Shown piece after piece: positions 20,140 to 34,661 of a DNA stretch of 64,000 bases. Both the position numbers and the translations under genes were made by a program. Each line of letters starts with the position of its first letter. Positions within the stretch are counted from its first letter, which is position 1. Below the pieces are notes generated by a model. That model was given only the letters and a program-made list of their open reading frames with translations. It was not told the origin of the DNA and made no database searches. The DNA lies in NCBI RefSeq assembly GCF_038396675.1, contig NC_088932.1, positions 30,733,501-30,797,500 on the forward strand, written 5' to 3'. The stretch comes from Hydra vulgaris. Lineage: Eukaryota; Cnidaria; Hydrozoa; Anthoathecata; Hydridae.

Positions 20140-20650
20140 GTAAGAGTAGATGAACCTTCACGATATATATTAGGCCAATATTAGAGTATTGCTCCCCAGT
20201 TTGGTTGCCAAATCAAATTGAAAAAATAAAAACAGTTAAGAAAGTTTCACAAAAAAGTTCTAAGAAATTTAGCCTACTAGATCTGAGTTCTTTTTTGTTG
20301 ACAATAAACCAACACCCGAGTTTATACATGTAAGATGCGCGAACAATAATTTCGACTTGAAATTTGCAAATGTAGTTTCTTTAATCGAGTTGTTAACATT
20401 TTGAATCAATTGTTTTTTGATGTTAATTCCGATAATATCTGCATTTTTGAGAGTAAAATTAACTCATGCAATTTCGAAAAGTTAAGTTTGCGTTAACGGC
20501 ATATTTTATTGTTTTTTTGTTATATATATCTTTTTTTATGTCTTCTGCATATTATTTTAGACACGCTTTTAGAGTTAAGTAATATGGACCTGAGTGTCTT
20601 TTAGAACATGTATCATTTGTTCTAATAAATACAATTTAATTTAATCTAAT
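20140..20650 (+). pseudogene. LINE 3' end (RT C-terminal region)
   Basis: The plus strand reads 'YIRPILEYCSPVWLPNQIEK', the motif that follows the RT thumb in CR1/L2/Jockey-type LINEs. Further on, with frame changes, it has 'VNSDNICIFESKINS', a typical C-terminus. The sequence ends near 20640 in A/T-rich 'AATTTAATTTAA'. Several stops show decay. It is 5'-truncated, as is usual for LINE insertions. Confidence 0.6.
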
Positions 20651-20653
20651 GTA

Positions 20654-21475
20654 CTAACTTGGGAGTTGGTCAGAAACAATTTTAGAATATTTTTTTAAAA
20701 GGTTCTTACATTTTTCCAAAATATCTTTATCCGATAATTCAATAACGTTTTTTGTTTCGAGAAAATAAAAGAGGTTTCTTATATTTGCCATTCCTCTAAA
20801 TTGTTGAGTAATTTGGGCGTTAACTTTTTTCAACATGTAATAAATAAGTCAACTTTAAACTGATGCTCTCTATAACCTAATCGATCATACTGTGGTAGCC
20901 TCATTGAAATTAATTTGTTTAGCTTCCATCTTTTCTTCTTTTTTATTTGATTTGAGACCCATCTCACTCAGATAAAAAATTTTCCATATTAGTCGCAATG
21001 TGTTTAGCCTCTATCCTTTCTTGATTTGAGACCTATCTATTTCAAAATCTTTTAAATATCAACAAGTCTTATTTTAATGGCAGTAATAGAAATCAATCTA
21101 CAAGACCAACACTTCCAACTTTTTTTTTTAAAGTTACTTGTCACTTACCTGTAAACTTTGAAAGAAAATCCCATCTCTTTACGCTATTTCCAAAATAAGT
21201 GTAAATATTTTGGAAAATAATATAAAAAATGTAAAAAGACTTCACGGCGCCTATTAAGGCTGTCATTCACTATCAAATTCAAGTTATGGCAGTTGCTCAT
21301 ATTCCGCATTAGGTTGAATTTTTTTAAGTTTGTCTGAAGGTCTTTACATGCTCCACTCATTGCATAATATCCATCACAGCTTTGGTCATAACATTTTTCT
21401 ATAGCAATATTCATTTTTTTAAACATTTTTAACATATCATCATTCATTTTTCGGTAGATCAACCCTCTAGTTCAA
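20654..21475 (-). pseudogene. hAT-type transposase remnant related to ZMYM1-like proteins
   Basis: The minus strand from 21462 reads 'CYDQSCDGYYAMSGACKDLQ', the RGQSYDGAANMSG-like segment, followed by 'CHNLNLIVNDSLN' (HALNLVVNDS-like). At about 21130-21080 comes 'TLKKKSWKCWSCR' (LKRLSDTRWSCR-like). The last frame (20836-20654) ends with a C-terminal block 'QITQQFRGMANIRNLFYFLE'. The order matches hAT-derived transposases and their ZMYM1/TTF-type host relatives. Frames are broken at least three times. It is a different hAT lineage from the one at 3-6 kb. Confidence 0.65.
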
Positions 21476-21479
21476 AAAG

Positions 21480-22328
21480 TCCTAAAACAAATATCAATTA
21501 CTTGCTAACTAAGACAAAATAATGAAACAAATATTTGACATGTCTTCTGGTTCAATAAGATATTTAAAACCAACTATAAAAAATGAATTATTACAATTTT
21601 TAAAGCCCCCAAACACCTGTGATAAAAAAATTATTATTATCTTTCAAAAATTTATCACGGTGACCACAATAGGCTATTGAATTTTTTGCAAGTCTTCGAG
21701 TTATGCATTACAAATGTTCTAATACCATTTTGCAAAATGACGCCCTACAACATGCGATTTCTTCCGCCTCTTTATCAATTGTTTTGTTTTATTTCCATAA
21801 TTTAAAGACATAAACTAGTTTTTAAGATGAATCTGCTTTATTCACTGTGATAAATTTCTCTAATATCTTACTCCAGTGCACCACTGACTCTAAATATTTG
21901 AAAATAACTAATATGAACGGCAATTTGCAGCATCAAAAACATTGAATAACACAATAATATGCATGGAACGGGCCATTTATATTTGTAGAAGAATAATAAA
22001 ACTTGCTAAAATCTAATATTTTTGTTGGCGTCATTAGGAAAAGATCCATTTAATTTATTATAATTCATTATCAAAAATATTTGAAATATTTTTGTTTAAA
22101 AAAAAGTTCCTAGATCAAAAGATTTTTTTTCGGTTTTTCGTCCATTTTTTATTGATTACCTTATTTATGTCAATATGTTTGTTTTTCGAACTTTTATTTT
22201 GTAGAAGTACTTGCCTCAGGTACATGACAATTTTCTTCATTATGTCTTTTTATTACAGTCACAAAACTGTCAAGCTCAGTAATTTTTTTAAATTGTTTCT
22301 TTTTTGATTTATTTTTGTTTTCTATTTT
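21480..22328. other. No gene seen
   Basis: AT-rich. The frame at 22092-22307 is Phe/Leu-rich with no motif and begins in a run of A. I do not consider it coding. Confidence 0.45.
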
Positions 22329-22329
22329 G

Positions 22330-22525
22330 TGTCCCACTTTGAGCCTTGGCTCACACAACCCAATGGGGGGATGGGGGAAGGGGGAGGGGGTATTTGTAAA
22401 GATAGGAGCTTTTTTTTTTGTAATAACAAGTGGAAAAAATTGTTTTATTTTGGGGCCCTCATTACAATTTTTTTTTTTCTTTGGGGAGGATGGGGGAGGG
22501 TCTTCAAACTACTAGCCACAGCACT
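22330..22525. mobile_element. G-rich MITE-like relic
   Basis: The sequence runs from 'GAGCCTTGGCTCACACAACC' through GGGG-rich blocks and 'TTGGGGCCCTCATTA' to 'CTAGCCACAGCACTGGCTC'. It resembles the 205-bp element at 19799-20003 in inverse orientation. Composition-driven open frames overlap it in three phases. None is a gene. Confidence 0.45.
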
Positions 22526-22529
22526 GGCT

Positions 22530-23984
22530 CCACTCATAAAATTTATTTCTTTATCCATTTAAAAAGCACTTCTTTTTCTTTTTTTTTATCTGTTAATATT
22601 ACTTCTAGAGAAACTTTTAATTATAAAGAAACTCTTTATAACTAAGAGGCTTTAATTATAAAGAAGTTCATAACATCAAATTGATTTTTTTTGGTAAATT
22701 AAATGTTTAAAATAGAGATTTTTGAGCTGTAATTCGATTTTATGCTTTTGTTAGATTCTATTTAACTCAATACTTAAGTATTTTTAACGACCTAAAATTT
22801 GTTTATAGTCGTTCTTCCAAGAATAAATATCACAAGAATAATTTTTTTAATGATAAATACTATAATGTTCTTTTTAAGTTTAAAACCAACTTGAAATAAA
22901 TGAAAGATTCACGAAATTCCAAAATTGGGTTGCTATTAATAATTAAACATAGCATTTACTCCTCAAAACATAAAAATAAATGTAATATGCGATGTCACAT
23001 ATTGCATGTTTCATGAACTTAATTAATATGCAATATAAACAGAAAGGAGCTCAAAGAAAGCATGGGTGATAAGACTATTACCTCAACCTATTCATAGAGT
23101 CCTTAATTGTCTTGAATTTTGATGAAATAATTTAATAACAAATTGTAAAAACTAAACATAACATATTCTTTAATTCTTGTCTTGAAAAAATTATGGCGCA
23201 AAATAATCAAAGTTTTATGTTTAATTTAAGGTTGATTACCCCAAATTGTCGATCGAACCATTATATCTACAAAACCATTGCTCAAAAGTTTGAATTATTT
23301 AATAGTCAAAATTTTAAATTACCGAACCAGAATTTAACTAAATGAGGGAGCTGCGCAGTAACCAATAGTTAGCAAAATTATCTTAATAACTTATCTTAAT
23401 AACTACTGTATGTATTATAATTGAGTCAATTTTGAAATTCTTCTTATCAGATTAAGGTATTTCTTATCATGTAAGCACATTTAAGTCATCAAACTTAAAT
23501 GGAGGGTGGAGGGGTGGAGGTCTTCGAAAAACTCCGAAAACAACGTTTCCTCACTCCCTCCACTTTTAGATATTTAGATATAGATCTAGACGAGAATACT
23601 AAAAATGTTGACAATAAAGTTCTATGCTTTGTACTTTATAGTTATAAGTCTTTTAAGTTAGTTTTTTAAATAAAAAGAATATTAAATCAAGAAAAAAAAA
23701 CTTTAAAAAAAAAAAGACTAATTTCAACTGTAGTGGTCCAAGAAGCTTTTGAGTAGTGAATTTTGAAAAATCTTGCCCTGTAACAGGAAAAAAGAAACTT
23801 TACTAGGTTGATCGAACTTTAACAGATTGTTTGATAAAATGAAAAACCTGTCGATGAGTTTAAATTTAGTATAAGTTTAAAAAAAAGTATATATTAACTT
23901 ATTGTCCTCACATTAGGGGTAGAAGTAAAACGCCGTTTTTTGCAAAACACTATTTTTTGACTTAAGCATGAACTTAAATTTAGA
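22530..23984. other. No gene seen
   Basis: AT-rich with scattered homopolymers. At 23500-23570 there is a G-rich/C-rich block similar to the one at the window start. No supported frame, RNA or clear repeat boundary. Confidence 0.5.
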
Positions 23985-24830
23985 GCCTACACATTGTAGT
24001 ATTTAAAGATTTATCAAAAGCATTTGATACAGTGGACCACTGCATCTTCTTAGATAAGCATTGCGAAATAAAATGTGCTATTGGGTTAAAAGCTATCTTA
24101 CTAATAAAAAACAATATGCATGCAATGTCCATTCTAGAGTATTAAATTTTTTATGTGGAGTCCCTTAAGGATCACTTCTTGGTTCTTTCTTATTTTTAAT
24201 TTTGTAATCTCTCCTAAAGACTGAATTCAGTCATACTTGCCGTTGACATCTGTTTCTTAATGATTTCAAAAAACTATTTGTAGATATGAATATTAAACTA
24301 AATTAAATAGTAAATACTTGGTTTAGGGCTAACAAACTCTCACTTAACGTCGAAAAAACGAGCTATTATTGTTTCATAAAAAAAAACTAAAATTAAACTA
24401 AAAAAAGAAAATCTTTCTCTTAAGTTGCCCGATATTATCTTAAATGGTAAATTAGTTAAAAATAAGTCAGTATAAGATTCTTTTTAAATCTTGTTGATAA
24501 ACATATATATCCTTTCTGATATAAAATATATCCAGACTTAAATCACCTGAATTTTTAGTATAATGTATTGAATTTGTTCAAACGTTAATTAACAGCCTCA
24601 AACTAATATATTTTGGGGTAATTAATTGCTTTATTAGCTTTGCAAATAAAGTTTACAGTCTACAAAAACATGCTTGCAGAATTATTTAAAATAAGAACAG
24701 ACATGCTAAAACTTTTATTAAAAGATGTGAAAATGATGGATGTATTTAAAATAAATATCAATCAGCATTTGGTTTTATGTATATGTTCAACAATAATTTC
24801 TCTCCTATAAAGCTTAATATTAATTTAAAA
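23985..24830 (+). pseudogene. Decayed LINE reverse transcriptase
   Basis: Plus-strand frames give RT landmarks in order: 'DLSKAFDTVDHCI' (motif A with catalytic Asp), remnants of the PQGS/LGP-type motif B near 24160 ('GSLLGS'), 'NTWFRANKLSLNVEKTSY' (region after motif C) and 'LQKHACRIIKN' (thumb). Stops in every frame show long decay. The subfamily is CR1/Jockey/L2-like and cannot be fixed by eye. Confidence 0.65.
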
Positions 24831-24837
24831 GAAGCAG

Positions 24838-24985
24838 TGGTGATTTGCTTTGGCCTCAGAACTGGAGGTCCGTGATTTAAAGTCAGTTCTAGCCATAAAT
24901 GCAAGATTGTTAAGGAAGGAGGGTTGAACTTCCTGGTTAAATGCTGATCTGTGGTGCTCTCTGATATGACCGAACTAAAAAAATA
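24838..24985 (+). mobile_element. tRNA-derived SINE (family B)
   Basis: The copy begins 'GCAGTGGTGATTTGCTTTGG' (box-A side), has 'GTTCTAGCC' at the box-B position, then the diagnostic '(T)TAAGGAAGGAGG', 'TTAAATGCTGATCTGTGGTG' and 'TGATATGACC'. It matches copies at 271-430 (minus) and 36780-37565 (split). It follows directly on LINE sequence. Confidence 0.65.
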
Positions 24986-25105
24986 AGAATAGTAATATAA
25001 TTAACACATACTAAATTTTTCTTTCTTTTTTTCATTATTTTATTTATATGTTTTATTTGCTGTATAATATTATTTACAGTAAGATTTAAAATATTATATA
25101 GGCAG

Positions 25106-25643
25106 TAGGGTGTCTCAGCAGCCCATTATATTCTAAAAAAGATCTGTTAATATTCTGAAAACTTTCTATTGGTTCTCACAAGCAATTCGGTTAAATTTTT
25201 TGAGTTTTTTTGGATTTAGGGGGAGCATAATACCATTGAACACTTACCGGATCCCTAATATTTTGAAAAAAAATGTTTTTCAGAGGTATGTCATTTTTTT
25301 TTTGGAATTATAATTAAAAAAAAACACATTTTTCGTTTTTATTAAAAAAAGGGTAATTTGCTGAAATAAACTCTAAAATAATAATTTTTAAAAAAATGAT
25401 TATTATATTTAAAACTTTTATATAGTTTCGCTTTTTTTGTGACCCAACATGATATACTTTTAAAAAAACTTTTTTTTTTTATAATATTAGGAACCGGTGA
25501 GTGTTCAAGGGTCTTGTGCTGCCCTTAAATCCAATAAAAAATTTTTGAAAAAATTTGACAGAGTTGCTTGTGAGAACCGATCAAAAGTTTTCAGAATATG
25601 AACAGATCTTTTTTAGCATATAGGGGGCGGATGGGTAACCCTA
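25106..25643. mobile_element. Fold-back element with arms of about 200 bp
   Basis: The left half (from 'TAGGGTG') and the right half (reverse complement from 'TAGGGTTACCC') pair for most of their length. Strong blocks are 'AAAAAAGATCTGTT', 'ATATTCTGAAAACTTT', 'GGTTCTCACAAGCAA' and 'ATTGAACACT'. The interior includes 'GTATGTCAT' and 'TAGTTTCGCTTT', shared with the 590-bp fold-back at 36826-37415. Flanks 25098-25105 and 25644-25651 agree at five of eight bases, a possible worn target duplication. Confidence 0.7.
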
Positions 25644-25649
25644 ACGAGC

Positions 25650-26200
25650 AGGACTTCAAGAAGATCGTAATGACCTTTTCACGATGCCCTTAACAATATA
25701 AAACTCTATTTTCTTCTTCAATAAAAATATCTATATACCTTATAAAATAGATATATACAAAAAATATATAACCACAAAATATATCATAAATTTAATACTC
25801 TACATACTTCAAAAGTAAAACTCACAATAAAACAAAACAAATCAATATGGAGTATAGCAACTAAAAATAATCAATATGGAGTTTAGCAACTAAAATTTTT
25901 TTTTTTTAAATAATAATAAATTAAGAACACTTTTTGTAGAAAAAATAATTTTTAATATAGATTGGAACAGGTCAATTCAGATGAAAAAACAAAATTAGGC
26001 CGCACTATTCTAGAGAAAAGGTCCAAGATAAGATATACAAAATTGAGCTTTTTTATTTTTGCAAATATTTTTTTTAGAATGCCATTATTACGTAGCACTA
26101 GTGCTAAGTAAAAAAAATTAATGAAAATGGTGTACTAAAAAAATTCCACTTATGGCCACTTTTTGAGTTTTTCGCTTTATAGTGCACTATATAAATACAT
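25650..26200. other. No gene seen
   Basis: AT-rich. A short direct repeat 'AATCAATATGGAGT(A/T)TAGCAA' occurs at about 25838 and 25868. Nothing else. Confidence 0.5.

Positions 26201-26871
<671 letters not shown>

Positions 26872-26962
<91 letters not shown>
26872..26962. repeat. (TA)n microsatellite, about 45 uninterrupted units
   Basis: Pure TA array ending directly at a MITE-like element. It resumes on the far side of that element at 27418-27439. Confidence 0.95.
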
Positions 26963-26963
<1 letters not shown>

Positions 26964-26964
<1 letters not shown>

Positions 26965-27417
26965 AGAGCCGTAACCACAATTTTAATATTAGCGGGGGGG
27001 GGGGGGGGCTGGAGTTTCTTCGATTGAAAAAAAAAGGGGGAGGGAGAGTTATGATCAAGAACAATTTGAAAATAATAACTTATAATAACTAAAACAAACC
27101 TTTTGAAATTGGTTTTAACAATAGAATACTGATAATAGTTCGAAAAAAATGTTAATAATAACATTTTTCGCTTTGACAATCGAATTGTGATAAGTAAAAA
27201 CCTCACGTGTATTACAATAAATACTTTGTTTTTTGCAACAAAATGCAGTATCGAGAAAATGTTAGGTTTTCGTAGATTTTAAGTTTATCTCAAGAGAATA
27301 AATGCTATAGAAATAAAGTCATTCTATATATTTTACAATAGATTTCTTAACAAAAAAAATATTTAAAAAAAACTATTGGGTAGGAGACCCCCCTGGCCTC
27401 CGGCGGTTATGGCTCTG
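26964..27417. mobile_element. MITE-like element inserted in a (TA)n array
   Basis: Inverted ends 'CAGAGCCGTAACC' (26964-26976) and the complement of 'CAGAGCCATAACC' (27405-27417), followed inward by a run of G on the left and a C-rich block on the right. TA repeats abut both ends. It has no transposase. The end sequence resembles the element at 19799-20003. Confidence 0.65.
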
Positions 27418-27499
27418 TTATATATATATATATATATAATGTTTATAAGAAATTATATCTAAAATGTTATTCAAAATTAAAATATTTTTTTAAAATATT

Positions 27500-27752
<253 letters not shown>

Positions 27753-27755
<3 letters not shown>

Positions 27756-28479
27756 CATAGATTTAATTTACAATTAAAACTCTGGTAAATAAATTTAGAA
27801 ACTAAAGACAATACAGAGAAAAAATTAACGGACAAATAAACTTGTTACAAACCAATTAAAAATTATATTACAAATTATGACAAAATAAACTTCCTAATAT
27901 TAAAATATTAATAATAATAATAATATAGTAAGTTAGATAGATAAATTTATAATATAATGAGATGTTTGTTTATTTAAAGAAGGATTTTCCCATTTAATAT
28001 GAAGTGCTTCTTTTATTTTTAATTTGTGAATGGTAGAGGCAGTATCTAAAATCTGAAAGCAATCATAATTAGTTAGTGTTTTACAATTAATGGATGAGTT
28101 TAAATGTTTTAAAATATGCGATTGCTTGTCACTCGTAAGGTGCTCATTTATCCGTGTTGTCAAATGTCTGGAGGTTTCTCCAATATAACTGGCGTTACAG
28201 CCAGCACAAGAAAATTTGTAGACAACGTTAGATTTAAGCATCTTAGGAAGTGGATCTTTTATGCAAAAATTGTTTTTTAATTTATCGGTTGTGAATATAA
28301 ACTTGATTATTACATTTTTACTATACTTTTTAATAATTTTATCAATTTTAGTTTTAGTGAAGTTTGAGTAAAATCCAATAAATGGAAGCTTAAAATATCT
28401 TATATTAGTATTATCAACAGTATTTATAACAGGTGGATTAATTTTCTTTTCAACATATAATTTAATTTCAGTGTCGATA
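27753..28479 (-). mobile_element. Penelope-like element, 5'-truncated inverted copy
   Basis: A minus-strand copy nearly identical to the 3' part of the + copy (about 31454-32185). It includes the GIY-YIG endonuclease (28241 to 27933: 'YKFSCAGCNASYIGETSRHL', then the Arg/Glu-containing 'TRINEH') and the 3' untranslated region. Coding is intact from about 28470 to 27933. It faces the + copy head to head at 28479/28480. Partial inverted copies joined to a longer copy are a known outcome of Penelope-like element integration. Confidence 0.85.
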
Positions 28480-28499
28480 ACTTTTTTTAAAAATTTAAA

Positions 28500-28969
28500 G
28501 AATTAAAAGATGATCCAACTATAAAAAGAGAAGTATCTTTACAAGGGTATCTTAGAAAACTTTAAAAACTTAAATGTTTTGAAAAAGACATTTACAATAA
28601 AATTTATCCTGTTGGTTCACAAACAGCAAGAATTTATGCTCTACATAAGATGCACAAACTTAGTAAAGATTCTTCTCTACCATCTTTTCGACCCATTATT
28701 TCAACAATTGGCACATATAATTATAAACTTGCTAAACATCTTTCAGATTTATTAACTCCATATTTACCAAAACGTTATACCACTTTTGACTCATTTTCAT
28801 TCGTTGAAGATTTAAAACAAGTTGACGTAACTAACAAATTTATAGTTTCTTATGATGTTGAAAACTTATTTACTAACATTCCACTTAATGAAACTATAAA
28901 TATAGCAACAGAATTGTTTTTTAATGATTAAACTCGCTCAAAATATTTTTCTAAAACTCATTTCAAAAA
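28500..28969 (+). pseudogene. Penelope RT, N-terminal part
   Basis: Frames include 'ELKDDPTIKREVSLQGYL', then a stop near 28565, then 'KIYPVGSQTARIYALHKMHK', 'FRPIISTIGTYNYKLAKHL' and motif A 'FIVSYDVENLFTNIPLNET' with the catalytic Asp. A TAA at about 28929 follows 'LFFND'. The frame then continues 'TRSKYFSKTHFKK' to the LINE insertion. At least two stops plus the insertion make the copy inactive. Confidence 0.8.
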
Positions 28970-30905
28970 ATTTTTTTTTTTTTTTTTTTTTTTTTTATAA
29001 AATAATAAATATTTACAATTTTTTATAACATTATCTACGGTTTTATGTTTTTACAATGTATGGTTTTACACTTTTTCTTAGATATATACATTTTCTGTTT
29101 TATAACTTTTATTACATAATTTTTGTATTTTTTTTATTTTTTTGTGTTTTTTTGATTTTATATTTTTTTTTGTGTTTATTGGTTTTATATTTTTTTTGTA
29201 TTTTTTTGTTTTAAATTTTTTTGCCGTTGTGCGGAAAGATATCAAGAGTTTAGATTAAGTTAAAAAAAGAAGAAATTTTAAAATAGATTAAGGAAAGGTT
29301 CATAAGGTAAAAAGAGTGATTTATATGCAAAAAAATTAAAAAAGGAGTTACAGGACTTTTACATAAACATTACGTTACGAAAATTTTAGATAAAAAAAAA
29401 ATTTTTGTGTTAAAATAATATATCATAAAATAAAGGCTGGCAGTGATTTGCTTGTTTTTTATAATAATAAGTTTGTTGTATAACATAAAAAAAATTGCAA
29501 GAGGGAAGGAAATCTTTACTAAACATACAACGAGCCGTTGTTTTAATTTAGCTCATATGTTTAGTTTCAGACTTCCATTCTCTACTTGACAGAAAACATT
29601 TTTAATACAAAAATACTCACAGAAAATATCCGTAGTGTTTCTACGGACATGATAATTATATTTTAAGGTAATAATATTCCTGATGTTCCTGATTATTACC
29701 CTGATCACTGCCATTGGGTCAATTTTTTTGTTACTAAACATGTGGTGGCATCTACTGTTCCATATTGCACTCATTATGGTTTGAGTGAGTGTCAACAGCA
29801 GCTGCGAAGTGGGGTTTTTCTCCGATAAATTCGCTGTTTCAATTGAGAAGATCGAATTTATCGGAGAAAAGTTGTTTTGGGATGTCAAGGAGTTATATAC
29901 ATGTTTAAAATACTCCCAAATTTCAACAGAAGGAGGACAGTAGGCAAAGATATGCATGTTGTCCTCGATTTTACCACAGGTTTTGCATTTGTTATTTTTG
30001 ACGATCTGCTGCCTTGTGCTTTTGGCTAGCAAGGCCGCAGAAGGTAAACTGTTGTGTAAAAAACGAAAGAGGATGTTTTGAGTTGGTCCGCATGCGTGGG
30101 AGGTGAAGTTTTTTTTCCAAATTTGGGTCCACGGCATTGTTGTTTTTGTTGAACCGTTCCAGAAAAGTTCTGCTGGCACAACTGTCTTTTTGTTTTTTGC
30201 CACTTCTAAGTAAAAATTTTTTGTTGTTTTTAGGGGGATGTTAAATAGGGACCCGTTTTTGCCTAATATTTCTATTGTTGTTTTGTAGTACTGAGACGTT
30301 TTGTTGTCCCAGTGTTTTGGAAAATTGTTCTGCTTTAAAAAGTTCCAGCTTTGGTTTTGGTTTGCAAATTTTATAAGTGAACTCGCCAACCAATACTTTG
30401 AAAAGTAGTAATAATCGTGAGCTTTGTCCTCTTCGCATTCTTTCAGTTGAAAGAGTGTTTTGAGGCGAAGTGCAAGACTTTGCTCCTTCGGTGATAAAAT
30501 TCCGAGACCCCCGCTTTTGACGGGTAAGAAAAGTGTCTCTCTCTTGACCGGATTGTAATTGGTCTTTTGCCACAGGTTTTCGAAAATGGCTTTGTGCAGA
30601 CGTTCTATTACCCATTCGGGAACGGGTAGCACGTTTGCCAGAAACCACACTTTTGACATTGCTAACGTATTTGTCAACGTAGTCTTTCCCCTAAGTGACA
30701 AAGTACGTAGTCCCAGAAACTTGAGTTTTTTCTCTATTTTGTTTAGAGTTACTAACCAGTTGAAATTGGTAGTATCGCTCAGTCTGGTGTAAAAAGTAAC
30801 ACCTAATATTTTGAAACCGGTGTTGTTGTTCCACTCTATGTCGTCCAATTCTGGGTACATTTTAGGATCAAAACCCCCAAGGGCGAGACCCTTGGTTTTT
30901 TTCAA
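28970..30905 (-). mobile_element. 5'-truncated Tx1/L1-like LINE inserted in the Penelope element
   Basis: A minus-strand LINE with a run of about 26 T (poly-A on its own strand) at 28972-28997, a long T-rich 3' untranslated region (29000-29550) and RT C-terminal coding sequence to 30905. The host sequence 'TTCAAAAAATT' stands on both sides (about 28960-28971 and 30901-30913), a target-site duplication of about 11 bp. Removing the insert restores the Penelope reading 'FKKLLQISTSG'. Confidence 0.85.
29553..30905 (-). pseudogene. Tx1/L1-like LINE RT C-terminal region (450 codons, open)
   Basis: An uninterrupted 450-codon frame, the longest intact frame of any LINE in the window. It begins after the RT palm ('FKILGVTFYTRLSDTTNFNW'), runs through the thumb and linker ('KSGGLGILSPKEQSLALRLK') and carries a C-terminal zinc knuckle 'CKTCGKIEDNMHIFAYC' of the C-x2-C...H...C kind found in L1/Tx1-clade ORF2. 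It lacks the endonuclease and the catalytic YADD region because of 5' truncation. The frame simply enters Penelope sequence at its upstream end. The lack of stops suggests a young insertion. Confidence 0.8.
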
Positions 30906-31998
30906 AAAATTACTTCAAATTTCAACGTCAGGTTCTCATTTCTTATTTAACGGAAAATTTTATGATCAATTAGATGGCGTTGCAATGGGTTCTCCTTTAG
31001 CACCAATTTTAGCTAATATGTTTATCGGTTTTCATGAACAAACGTGGGTTAATAATTGCTCTTCCTCCATACCGTTTTTTTATAAACGTTATGTGGATGA
31101 CATAATAGCAATTTTTAATTCAGAGTTTGAAGCGCAAGAATTCTTTAAACATCTCAATAGACAACCCAAAAACTTAAGATTTACTATGGAAAAAGAAAAA
31201 GACAACCAAATTCCATTTTTGGATGTTCTTATTAATAAGTCTAATTCACTCTCTACATCAGTTTATCACAAAAAAACATACACGGGTCTTTTACAAAATT
31301 TCTTTAGTTTTGTCCCTTCATGTTACAAAACTGGTCTTATACGTTGCTTGATTGATCGAACATATAAAATTAACAACACGTGGTTTGGATTTGATAAGGA
31401 TATAAAAAATCTTTCTTTAGTTTTAAAAAATAATCAATTTCCGCAAAAAGTTATCGACACTGAAATTAAATTATATGTTGAAAAGAAAATTAATCCACCT
31501 GTTATAAATACTGTTGATAATACTAATATAAGATATTTTAAGCTTCCATTTATTGGGTTTTACTCAAACTTCACTAAAACTAAAATTGATAAAATTATTA
31601 AAAAGTATTGTAAAAATGTAATAATCAAGTTTATATTCACAACCGATAAATTAAAAAACAATTTTTGCATAAAAGATCCACTTCCTAAGATGCTTAAATC
31701 TAACGTTGTCTACAAATTTTCTTGTGCTGGCTGTAACGCCAGTTATATTGGAGAAACCTCCAGACATTTGGCAACACGGATAAATGAGCACCTTACGAGT
31801 GACAAGCAATCGCATATTTTAAAACATTTAAACTCATCCATTAATTGTAAAACACTAACTAATTATGATTGCTTTCAGATTTTAGATACTGCCTCTACCA
31901 TTCACAAATTAAAAGTAAAAGAAGCACTTCATATTAAATGGGAAAATCCTTCTTTAAATAAACAAACATCTCATTATATTATAAATTTATCTATCTAA
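30906..31998 (+). pseudogene. Penelope RT C-terminal part plus GIY-YIG endonuclease (open to the natural stop)
   Basis: Following the LINE the frame reads 'LLQISTSGSHFLFNGKFYDQ', motif B 'DGVAMGSPLAPILANMF', catalytic 'YKRYVDDIIAIF' (YVDD) and 'IPFLDVLINKSNSLSTSVY', then a Lys-rich linker. The GIY-YIG domain 'VVYKFSCAGCNASYIGETSR', with a Cys pair, comes next, and the frame ends 'SHYIINLSI' and TAA. It is open for about 360 codons. The enzyme nicks target DNA and primes reverse transcription. It is called a pseudogene because its N-terminal half is separated and mutated. Confidence 0.85.
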
Positions 31999-32223
31999 CT
32001 TACTATATTATTATTATTATTAATATTTTAATATTAGGAAGTTTATTTTGTCATAATTTGTAATATAATTTTTAATTGGTTTGTAACAAGTTTATTTGTC
32101 CGTTAATTTTTTCTCTGTATTGTCTTCAGTTTCTAAATTTATTTACCAGAGTTTTAATTGTAAATTAAATCTTATGAAAATGTAGATTCTAAATTTATTT
32201 ACCAGAGTTTTAATTGTAAATTA

Positions 32224-34245
<2,022 letters not shown>

Positions 34246-34601
34246 TATCTTCCTTGTATATTGATAATACTGAAATAAAGAGAGCTAAAGTTACTAATTT
34301 TTTGGCTGTTTACATTGATGAAAACCTCACATGGAAAAATCATGTTAACAACCTAAACAATAAAATTGCTAAAAGTATAGGAAGCTATACAAATCAAGAT
34401 CTTTTTTAAATAAATATACTTTAATTCAATTATATTACTAATTTATTCATTGTCATATTAATTATGCTAATCTTGCATGGGGTGGTACAAATAAAAGTAC
34501 ACTAGAACTTCTTTATCGTCAACAGAAGCATATTCCACGTTTTATAAACTTTAAAGACCGTTTTACTCATGCCAGGCCTCTTTTTCTTAAAATGAATACT
34601 C

Positions 34602-34661
34602 TTAATGTATGTCAACTTAATGTATATTAACTTAATGTATATCAACTTAATGTATATCAAC
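34602..34661 (+). repeat. 15-bp minisatellite, left block (4 copies)
   Basis: Four copies of 'TTAATGTATATCAAC' (first two with substitutions) within the LINE frame. It continues at 35894-36068 beyond the inserted element. Confidence 0.9.

Noticed and set aside
22315-22645. Three overlapping + strand frames
   Set aside because: They overlap each other in all phases within a G-rich repeat relic.
30241-30792. Extra frames inside 29553-30905
   Set aside because: Shadows of the Tx1/L1-like RT frame in other phases.
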